Origin: Pseudomonas cerasi
GTDB taxonomy: Bacteria; Pseudomonadota; Gammaproteobacteria; Pseudomonadales; Pseudomonadaceae
Length of the DNA: 64,000 nt
Assembly: GCF_900074915.1 (NCBI RefSeq)
Contig: NZ_LT222319.1
Location: 2,699,001 to 2,763,000 of the forward strand
Reading direction: 5' to 3'
How positions within the stretch are numbered: the stretch's first letter is position 1; each line of letters starts with the position of its first letter. The notes under the pieces are model-generated. The model saw nothing but the letters and a program-made list of their open reading frames with translations, was not told where the DNA came from and ran no database searches. The translations under genes were made by a program, and so were the position numbers. This document shows, piece after piece, positions 56,695 through 64,000 of this stretch.

Positions 56695-57665
56695 TCAAGG
56701 TGCTCAAACCCGGTCTGGCCACCTCGGTTCAGGACCTCGGCCGCGAGGGCTATTACCACCTGGGCATACCGCCCTCCGGTGCGCTCGACCAGTACGCCCT
56801 CAGCGCCGCCAATCAGCTGGTCGGCAATCCGCCCGGCGCGGCGGGGCTTGAATGCACACTGCTGGGGCCGGAACTGGAGTTCCAGTGCGACACGTTGGCC
56901 GCGGTCTGCGGCGCGCACATGGCGGCGCGCCTCGACGGCGTGGAAATGCACCACGACACCGCCTTTGCGGTGAAGGCCGGGCAAGTGCTGCGCTTCGACT
57001 TCCCGAAGGACGGCGCGCGTACCTATCTGGCCGTCGCGGGCGGTATTGATGTGCCACTGGTACTGGGCAGCCGTTCGACTTACACGCTGGGTGCGCTTGG
57101 CGGTTTTCAGGGGCGCCGACTGGCCGCTGATGACCTGCTGCCGATAGGCACGCCCAGCGGCAAGGGACGTGCCGGGGCCAGCCTGCCGATGGCCTTGCGC
57201 CAGTCTCTGGGCGGGGAAGTGTATCTGCGGGTCGTGCCGGGCCTGTATTACGAGCGTCTGACCGAATTTGCCGCCACCAGTTTTTTCTCCGAGCCCTGGA
57301 GCGTAGGGTCGGAAGCCGACCGCATCGGTTATCGCTTCAAGGGGGGCAGGGCGCTGACCTTCCAGCCCAGGGAGCAGCCCTTCGGCGCCGGTTCCGATCC
57401 GTCCAATATCGTCGACAGCTGCTACCCGATCGGTTCAATTCAGGTGCCTGCCGGGCTGGAGCCGATTGTCTTGCACCGTGATGCCGTATCGGGCGGGGGC
57501 TACGCGATGATCGGCACGGTGATCAGCGCGGACCTGGATCTGATCGGTCAGATGCAACCCAATCAGACCGCCCGATTCGTGGCTGTAACGCTGGAGGAAG
57601 CGCTGGTGGCGCGCAAGTCATACAAGAAGAAGCTGGCGTGCCTGAGCAAACTGTTTCCTTCCTGA
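56691..57665 (+). CDS. pxpC: 5-Oxoprolinase subunit C (KipA/biotin-dependent carboxylase-like)
   Basis: 324 aa AHS2-domain protein. It begins KVLKPGLATSVQDLGREGYY, then GIPPSGALDQYALSAANQLVG and GLECTLLGPELEF, and has DRIGYRFKGGRAL and QVPAGLEPIVLHRDAVSGGG near the end; all are KipA markers. Partner of PxpB in the ATP-dependent activation of 5-oxoproline. Confidence 0.94.
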   Translation: MIKVLKPGLATSVQDLGREGYYHLGIPPSGALDQYALSAANQLVGNPPGAAGLECTLLGPELEFQCDTLAAVCGAHMAARLDGVEMHHDTAFAVKAGQVLRFDFPKDGARTYLAVAGGIDVPLVLGSRSTYTLGALGGFQGRRLAADDLLPIGTPSGKGRAGASLPMALRQSLGGEVYLRVVPGLYYERLTEFAATSFFSEPWSVGSEADRIGYRFKGGRALTFQPREQPFGAGSDPSNIVDSCYPIGSIQVPAGLEPIVLHRDAVSGGGYAMIGTVISADLDLIGQMQPNQTARFVAVTLEEALVARKSYKKKLACLSKLFPS

Positions 57666-57670
57666 GACGG

Positions 57671-58252
57671 TCAGTCGGTTTGCCCGGACTCCAGGTGTGC
57701 CCGCATCTTCGCGCGGCACACCTCGAGTATTTCGTCCGCCAGCGGCGAGTCATCCGGGCAGCTGCGTGATAGCAGCAGCGCCCCCAGCGCATGGGCAAAG
57801 CGGTCGATGGTGTTTGCCCGCGCCTGTTTCCATTCTTCGCCGCCGGGTGCTGCCTGGTCGGGAGCAAGCGCTGCCAGCAGGCTCTCGATGCCGTCGGCGA
57901 AGGTTGCTTTGACCGGGTCCGACTGGCGCGCTGCATCGCCGCTCAGCGCGGCCATGGGGCAGCCCGTGCCAAGGTTGTCACGGTGCTCTCGGGACAGGTA
58001 ATAATCGATGAACTGCGCTGGATCGATGCCGGTCGATTGCGCCACGGTCTGCGAGATGGCGCACGCCGCCGACTCGGCCATCAGGTCGGACTTTGAACCG
58101 AAATGCTTATAGAACCCGCCGTGGGTAAAGCCTGCCGCAGCCATCAGGTCGGCGACCCCGACACCGTCATAGCCATGCTCGCGAAACTGCACGGAGGCCG
58201 TCTCGACGATATGTGCCCGGTTGGCCTGGGCCTGGGCCTTGGTGACTCTCAT
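57671..58252 (-). CDS. TetR-family regulator
   Basis: 193 aa. HTH at residues 10-55 (FREHGYDGVGVADLMAAAGF, THGGFYKHFGSKSDLM). The ligand domain has YYLSREHRDNLGTGCPMAAL, a Cys-containing TetR_C type often linked to electrophile or quinone response. Its 3' end is 5 bases from pxpC (convergent). The likely target is the divergent MRJP gene 278 bases away; nothing else is seen in that gap. Confidence 0.9.
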   Translation of the reverse strand: MRVTKAQAQANRAHIVETASVQFREHGYDGVGVADLMAAAGFTHGGFYKHFGSKSDLMAESAACAISQTVAQSTGIDPAQFIDYYLSREHRDNLGTGCPMAALSGDAARQSDPVKATFADGIESLLAALAPDQAAPGGEEWKQARANTIDRFAHALGALLLSRSCPDDSPLADEILEVCRAKMRAHLESGQTD

Positions 58253-58530
58253 AGGGGTCGCCTCTTTGCCTGTCTGATTGTGGCTTTCTGGGCCAGGAAG
58301 AGCGTGAATATAGCATTGATGCTGACCGTCATCAAAACCGCTGATCGTCAGGATGCTGACTGCAGGGAATGGCTGGCAAGCAACATGGATCTTCGCCTTC
58401 GCGTTGAAAGTGTTAGCGTGTTACCCGCGTTTTTCTTTGTAACAAGAAAGCTCAGACTAATCGCCAACCTGTTTATGGCACAAAAAGCCCCCAATGCTGA
58501 TGGGCCGCTGGCCCTTCAGGAGAGAGCACC

Positions 58531-59715
58531 ATGCATCGAACGAAAATTTCCGCCGCAATTGCCATCATTTCCGCAGCCACACTCGCCACTTCGCTGGCCT
58601 ACGGCGCGACCGCCATTCCATTGCCTGCCAGTGCGCCTGCCGACAAACCGATCGGCAAGCTCGAACAGGTGCATGCCTTTTACGATGCGATGCCCACCGG
58701 TGTGACAGTCACTGAAACCGGGCGAATTTTCGTCAACTTCCCTCGTTGGGGTGACAAGGTGCCGTTTACGGTGGGTGAGATTCGTGACGGCAAAGTGGTT
58801 GCCTACCCTGATCTGGCGGTCAACAAGGAGAACCCCAAAGACCCTGGTGATGGGCTGATCAGCGTGCAGAGTGTGGTCGCCGACGGCAAGGGCCGTGTCT
58901 GGCTTCTGGACACGGCCGCACCGGGTTTTGCGTCTCCGCGTCCAGGCGGCGCCAAACTGGTTGCGGTGGACCTGGCCACCAACCGAATCGTCAAGCGCCT
59001 GGTGTTTCCGGATAACGTCATCTTGCCCGGCACTTATGTCAACGACATGCGCTTTGACTTGCGCAAGGGATCGGAGGGCACGGTCTATGTAACGGATTCA
59101 TCCTTGAGCGGGCCGGGTGCGATCATTGTCATGGATATTGCCAGCGGTCACGCCGTGCGGCGCCTGAACGGGGCGCAGTCAACATCTGTCGATCCGGCTT
59201 TCGTACCCGTCGTCGAGGGCGTGGCCGTGCTGGGCGATGGCCCGAACGGAACGCGCAAACCGGTCGGCGTCGCTTCGGATGGCATTGCGTTGTCGGCAGA
59301 CGGCAAGACACTGTATTTCTCGCCGTTGTCCAGCCGTCATCTGTATGCCGTGGCCACCGATCTGTTGAATGACAGCAAGGTCAGTGAGCAGCAGTTGGCA
59401 GCGGCGGTGCAGGACCTCGGTGAAAAAGGCGCTTCGGATGGCCTGGAGGCTGATGCCAAAGGCGCCGTATACGCAGGCGACTACGAGCATAATTCGATTC
59501 GCAAGCGCCTGCCGGACGGCACCTGGCAAACAGTGGCACACGATCCGCGCATGCTCTGGCCTGACACCTTGTCGATCGGCCCGGATGGCTATCTGTACTT
59601 CATCGTCAACCAGTTGCACCGCCAGGCCAACTTCAACGCCGGCCACGACAAGCGCGAAAAACCCTACATCCTGCTGCGTTTGAAAATAGACGCTGCGCCC
59701 GCACCGACCCATTGA
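58531..59715 (+). CDS. Secreted major-royal-jelly/yellow-family protein
   Basis: 394 aa six-bladed propeller of the MRJP (PF03022) family. Signal peptide about residues 1-26 (ISAATLATSLAYGATA); GGAGAGAGCACC precedes the ATG. Blade elements GVTVTETGRIFVNFPRWGD, GRVWLLDTAAPG, GIALSADGKTLYFSPLSSRH and SDGLEADAKGAVYAGDYEHN are typical. Insect relatives include dopachrome-converting Yellow proteins; bacterial function is unknown. It precedes a small monooxygenase-like gene by 26 bases. Confidence 0.9.
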   Translation: MHRTKISAAIAIISAATLATSLAYGATAIPLPASAPADKPIGKLEQVHAFYDAMPTGVTVTETGRIFVNFPRWGDKVPFTVGEIRDGKVVAYPDLAVNKENPKDPGDGLISVQSVVADGKGRVWLLDTAAPGFASPRPGGAKLVAVDLATNRIVKRLVFPDNVILPGTYVNDMRFDLRKGSEGTVYVTDSSLSGPGAIIVMDIASGHAVRRLNGAQSTSVDPAFVPVVEGVAVLGDGPNGTRKPVGVASDGIALSADGKTLYFSPLSSRHLYAVATDLLNDSKVSEQQLAAAVQDLGEKGASDGLEADAKGAVYAGDYEHNSIRKRLPDGTWQTVAHDPRMLWPDTLSIGPDGYLYFIVNQLHRQANFNAGHDKREKPYILLRLKIDAAPAPTH

Positions 59716-59741
59716 TCGAATTGAATACCGGAGCATCGATA

Positions 59742-60050
59742 ATGAACACATCTGCAAAGCCAATGGCCTTGATGGCTGTCCTGAAAGCCAGTGCTGGCAA
59801 AGAGGCGGCCCTGAAACACGCATTATCGGCACTGGTGGAACCGACCCGGGCGGAGCCGGGCAATATCGAGTACACGCTGTTCGAGGCGCGTGATGAGCGC
59901 GGCACGTTCTACATGCGTGAATGCTTCAAGGATCAGGCAGCACTGGACGCCCATGTCGCCACGTCGCACTACCAGCAGTTCGCGGCGGTCAGCGGCGAGT
60001 TGCTGGCAGAGCCGCCGCGGTTGATATTTCTTGATCAGGTATCGAGCTGA
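59742..60050 (+). CDS. ABM-domain (YgiN-type quinol monooxygenase-like) protein
   Basis: 102 aa; the ATG at 59742 has CCGGAG upstream. Single dimeric alpha/beta barrel domain: MALMAVLKASAGKEAALKHA, PGNIEYTLFEARDERGTFYM, RECFKDQAALDAHVATSHYQ. Such proteins oxidise quinols without cofactors or act in stress responses. Probably cotranscribed with the MRJP gene and controlled by the TetR regulator. Confidence 0.88.
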   Translation: MNTSAKPMALMAVLKASAGKEAALKHALSALVEPTRAEPGNIEYTLFEARDERGTFYMRECFKDQAALDAHVATSHYQQFAAVSGELLAEPPRLIFLDQVSS

Positions 60051-60060
60051 GTGTCCAAAA

Positions 60061-60083
60061 GGGCCCAGTCAGTCCGGGCCCTT
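60061..60083. terminator. Terminator between the ABM gene and the convergent porin
   Basis: GGGCCC-AGTCAGTCC-GGGCCC followed by TTT, preceded by AAAA, can work in both directions. Confidence 0.75.
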
Positions 60084-60115
60084 TCGCGGTTACTCAGCAC
60101 ACCGTATTGAGCACC

Positions 60116-61447
60116 TTAGAAAATATTGATCGGGTAACTGACGATCACCCTATGCTCATCGGAATCGCGCTGGCTGGCGAATTCGGTGCGCAGTTGCGCG
60201 TGGCGCAGCGCGATGCTGAGGTTCTTTGCCGGACCGGATTGCACCACATAACTTAGAGTGACGTTGCGTTCCCATTCCTTCTTGTCGCCGTCGGATGTCT
60301 GGATGTTCGAACCGCTTTCATACATGGCCAGGAAGTTCAGCCCGGGAACGCCGAGCTTGGCGAAGTCATAGCCGTAACGGACCTGCCAGGTGCGTTCTCC
60401 GGCGCGCTGGAACTTGCCGATCATGGATTCGGTCATGAAGTAAGCGGTTGATCCATCGCCCTGATTCAACCATACCGCGTCGCTGTCGCCGGTCACCGCC
60501 TGGTAACCCGCAGCAAAGGTGTGGCCATTGATCAGGTAGGTGAACTGGGCGCTGGACAGGCGGCTGTCGACTTCACCCTTGGTGACGCCGTTGCCGTAAT
60601 AGCCAACTGTGTAGTACGCCGCGTCGTGACCGTTGGCGCCGTCCGAGCGGTTGTCGAAATGGCGCAGGTCGGTGCGCAGGATGCCCGGACCCAGCTGCAT
60701 GTCGTATTTCAGGCCCAGGAAGTTCTGCTTGTAGAAGTTTTCCAGGTTGCCGTAGTAGTACTGCAAGGTCAGGTCTTTTGTCGGTTTGTAATCGACGCCT
60801 GCATAGTAGAACTTGTTGACGAACTCGCCGGTCAGCGGGTTGTTTGCACCCGGAATCGACATGGCCATCTGATTGGTCGAACCACGGCCCATGACATGTT
60901 CCAGCTGGCCTGCGGTGAAGGTGAAGTCCTTCAGGTCGCCAGACTGAATCTGCCCGCCACGAAAAGTCTGTTGCAACATGCGGTCAGTGGACATCACCAC
61001 CGGCAGCATGGGCACCAGCGTGCCGTATTTCAGTTCGGTCTTGGAGACGCGTGCCTTGAGCGTCGCGCCCAGGCTGCTGAACTCATCGACCGCGCGGCCA
61101 TCGCTGTCCGTGGGGAAGATATTGCCGTTGAACGCCGTGCTTTGCGGGTTGTAGTGACGGCCTTTGCCCGAGTCCAGACGGATGCCCAACTGGCCGAGTG
61201 CGTCGACACCGAAGCCCACTGTGCCCGGCGTGTAGCCCGACTGGTAGTTGAGCATGAAGCCCTGGCCCCACTCCTGGGTGTAGTTCGGGTCGGCGGCGCC
61301 GCTGCGGTTGTCTGCGTTACTGAAGAAGTTACGCGCAAGAATACTGGCCTTGCTGTCCTCCAGAAAACCTTCGGCGTAGCTCTGCTGAGCGATCAGCAGT
61401 CCACAAAAGCCCGCAACGAAAGGGGCGGCGCGATTGATACGCTCCAT
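60116..61447 (-). CDS. OprD-family porin
   Basis: 443 aa if started at 61447, where AGGA stands eight bases upstream; ATGs at 61456 and 61462 are in frame. Signal peptide FVAGFCGLLIAQQSYA. The mature protein begins EGFLEDSKASILARNFFSNA; QEWGQGFMLNYQSGYTPGTV and QQTFRGGQIQSGDLKDFTFT are family elements. It ends VIVSYPINIF with the terminal Phe. Substrate unknown. It lies downstream of an MFS pump and an aminotransferase on the same strand, so amino or organic acids are plausible. Confidence 0.92.
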   Translation of the reverse strand: MERINRAAPFVAGFCGLLIAQQSYAEGFLEDSKASILARNFFSNADNRSGAADPNYTQEWGQGFMLNYQSGYTPGTVGFGVDALGQLGIRLDSGKGRHYNPQSTAFNGNIFPTDSDGRAVDEFSSLGATLKARVSKTELKYGTLVPMLPVVMSTDRMLQQTFRGGQIQSGDLKDFTFTAGQLEHVMGRGSTNQMAMSIPGANNPLTGEFVNKFYYAGVDYKPTKDLTLQYYYGNLENFYKQNFLGLKYDMQLGPGILRTDLRHFDNRSDGANGHDAAYYTVGYYGNGVTKGEVDSRLSSAQFTYLINGHTFAAGYQAVTGDSDAVWLNQGDGSTAYFMTESMIGKFQRAGERTWQVRYGYDFAKLGVPGLNFLAMYESGSNIQTSDGDKKEWERNVTLSYVVQSGPAKNLSIALRHAQLRTEFASQRDSDEHRVIVSYPINIF

Positions 61448-61512
61448 CGGATTCATCCTCATACTGTAATTAAGTGTTTTTGAGAGGCAGAGTCAGGCGG
61501 CAGTCAGGTTTC

Positions 61513-63096
61513 TTATTGTTTTTCAGGAACAGGTGTTGCAGATGAATCCGTTGCAGACGTTGCTGCATGGGATACCTGATGAAGGGTGACGCGAGGCAGG
61601 CAGTGCAGAACCAGCAACGCGAGCACGCCCAGCCCGGCGCATGTCAGCAGCCCCGTGCCCACCGCCTGGGCGAGGGCGGTGCGCGCTATCAGCAGCGCCG
61701 CATCGACATTGGCAGGCGTGTGCTGCAGCAGAACCTGAGGGTCGGCCAGGCGCGGTAAGGCCGACGCCTGACCTGCTGCGTTCAGCGCACTTTGCAGATT
61801 GGCGACATACAGCACCTTGACCAGCACGCCCATGGCCGCTGTGCCCAGCAAACCGCCGACCAGTCGCAAGGACTGCGTCAGCGCCGTGGCAATGCCGAGA
61901 AATTGCCGCTCGGCGAGCGTCTGGGTGAACACGGTGAGGTTGAGCAGAATGAAGCCCAGCCCCAGCCCCGCCAGCAGAATCAGCCCCAATAAGGTCGTGA
62001 AGCCGGCGTGCAGTCCGACCAGTGCCAAGGCGATGCAGGCAACCGACAGGGCAATGAATCCGCCAATAGGTAACCAGTTGGGGTTTGTCAGACGCGTGAC
62101 GATACGACTGTTGACGATTGCGCCCAGGGTGATGCTCAGCGCCAGTGGGGTAAGCAGTAACCCTGCGTCTTTTGGCGAGTAGCCGTAGCTGCCCTGCAAC
62201 AGCAGCGGCAGGTAGAACAGAAGGGTGAACATGATGGCGCCGGCCAACAGCGACATGATGAACAGCAGGCGGATGCTGCGGTTGGCGAACAGCCCGGCGG
62301 GCAGCAAGGCAAAGGCACAGCGGCGCTCGTGGAACCACAGGCCGAGCATGGCGGCGAGGGTCACGGCGCCACATGTCAGGCTGACGGACAGAGAACGCTG
62401 GCCCAGCCATTCGACGAACAGTTGCAGGCTGCCCAGCGTCAGGACGATCAATAAAGCCCCGAGCCAGTCGAGCCTGATCGCACCGTCAGAATGGGGTCGA
62501 TAGCCTTGCGGGCGATACCACGGCAAAAAGCGCCAGGCAAAAAACAAGGCAATCACGCCCAGGGGCAGGTTCAACCAAAACACTGAACGCCAGCCAAACT
62601 CGCCGGACAGATAACCGCCCAACCCCGGGCCGATGGCATTGACCACGCTGAACATGGCGCTCAGCAACACCTGCCAGCGCAACCGCTGGCGGGTGTCGGG
62701 AAACAGCTCGGGCACACAGGCAAAGGCAGTACCGATCAACATACCGCCGCCCACACCTTGCAAGGTTCGCCCGATCACCAGTACCAACATGCTGTCTGCC
62801 AGTGCGCAGAGCAGCGAGGCCAGCGTGAAGATGACTGTTGCGGCCAGCACGAACGGTTTGCGCCCGTAAAAATCGCCCAGCCGGCCAAAGATCGGGATGG
62901 TCACGATAGAGGCCAGCAGGTAGCCGGTGGCGACCCAGGCGTACAACTCGAAACCGTTGAGCTCGGCGACGATGCTTGGCAGTGCGTTGACGATGACGGT
63001 CTGATCCAGCGCGGAAAGGCCCAGTACCAGTGATATGCCGAGCATGGCCAACAAGGCCTGTTTGAAGGTCAGGGCCGGATGGCTCGGCGTCGTCAT
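61513..63096 (-). CDS. DHA2-family (14-span) MFS drug:H+ antiporter
   Basis: 527 aa from the ATG at 63096; the longer frame to 63231 runs into the aminotransferase gene. GLSALDQTVIVNALPSIVAE is the DHA2 opening, with RLGDFYGRKPFVLAATVIFT as the loop 2-3 motif and GRTLQGVGGGMLIGTAFACV as motif C-like region. LSAMFSVVNAIGPGLGGYLS completes the antiporter motif. 14 hydrophobic spans. It starts just after the aminotransferase stop (10 bases). Confidence 0.9.
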   Translation of the reverse strand: MTTPSHPALTFKQALLAMLGISLVLGLSALDQTVIVNALPSIVAELNGFELYAWVATGYLLASIVTIPIFGRLGDFYGRKPFVLAATVIFTLASLLCALADSMLVLVIGRTLQGVGGGMLIGTAFACVPELFPDTRQRLRWQVLLSAMFSVVNAIGPGLGGYLSGEFGWRSVFWLNLPLGVIALFFAWRFLPWYRPQGYRPHSDGAIRLDWLGALLIVLTLGSLQLFVEWLGQRSLSVSLTCGAVTLAAMLGLWFHERRCAFALLPAGLFANRSIRLLFIMSLLAGAIMFTLLFYLPLLLQGSYGYSPKDAGLLLTPLALSITLGAIVNSRIVTRLTNPNWLPIGGFIALSVACIALALVGLHAGFTTLLGLILLAGLGLGFILLNLTVFTQTLAERQFLGIATALTQSLRLVGGLLGTAAMGVLVKVLYVANLQSALNAAGQASALPRLADPQVLLQHTPANVDAALLIARTALAQAVGTGLLTCAGLGVLALLVLHCLPRVTLHQVSHAATSATDSSATPVPEKQ

Positions 63097-63106
63097 GTCG
63101 AGGTGC

Positions 63107-64000
<894 letters not shown>

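Overview
ORGANISM. The window reads as a Pseudomonas chromosome, most likely the P. syringae complex. The coding is GC-rich. It carries Pseudomonas-type REP palindromes, an IS21-family insertion, a ferulate operon in the Pseudomonas gene order, OprD-family porins, and Hfq/Crc-type CA motifs ahead of catabolic genes. The species call is an inference from gene content; no rRNA or marker gene is present. LAYOUT. 1-3 kb: end of an OprM-type efflux channel and a secreted tannase/feruloyl esterase. 3.2-4.3 kb: tRNA-Cys, then a small island remnant closed by an imperfect copy of the tRNA 3' end and its terminator, and a YceK-like lipoprotein. 4.5-8.8 kb: an isochorismatase-like gene split by a complete 1962-bp IS21-family element (6-bp target duplication visible), followed by a 2-oxoglutarate oxygenase and a VOC protein. 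8.9-10.5 kb: an AA10 (LPMO)-like protein without signal peptide, a small membrane protein and tRNA-Leu. 10.6-17.4 kb: topoisomerase IB, modABC with a clear ModE operator, nitronate monooxygenase, and a TetR/AcuI pair with twin operators. 17.4-19.0 kb: a ParS/MbcA-type antitoxin with no visible toxin, and a tyrosine recombinase with a probable N-terminal frameshift. BIOSYNTHETIC CLUSTER, 19.35-31.7 kb. Ten same-strand, mostly overlapping genes encode the known hydrazine (N-N bond) machinery: a zinc-type cupin, a methionyl-tRNA-synthetase-like protein, a DAO-type flavoenzyme and a lysine/ornithine N-hydroxylase. These are joined to a fused SbnA-SbnB protein that should make L-2,3-diaminopropionate, a second flavoprotein, a signal-less periplasmic-binding-fold protein, a LysE exporter, an iron alcohol dehydrogenase and a class-C beta-lactamase-fold hydrolase. 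There is no NRPS, PKS or NIS synthetase, so the product is probably a small, exported, amino-acid-like hydrazine. The linker of the SbnA-SbnB fusion is encoded by an in-frame REPIN (two inverted REP sequences). This cluster is the most interesting content of the window. 31.7-36.7 kb: GlxA-type regulator, DJ-1/PfpI protein, a LysR gene split at an A8 tract, and a GH13 trehalose-synthase-like enzyme. PHENYLPROPANOID REGION, 36.7-51.9 kb. A sigma54 activator, aromatic aldehyde dehydrogenase, CalA-like coniferyl alcohol dehydrogenase, outer-membrane channel and aromatic-acid MFS transporter come first; four of these five are broken. An intact OprD porin, MarR regulator and ech-vdh-fcs-aat set for ferulate or p-coumarate catabolism follow. 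52-64 kb: a Rid protein, two LysR regulators, pxpABC 5-oxoprolinase, a TetR regulator, an MRJP-family secreted protein, a quinol-monooxygenase-like protein, a second OprD porin, a DHA2 MFS transporter and a partial aspartate-type aminotransferase. CAUTION. All five frameshifts I see are single-base losses, several beside short homopolymers, so sequencing error is a live alternative for those genes. The IS insertion and the nonsense codon at 41890 are not of that type.
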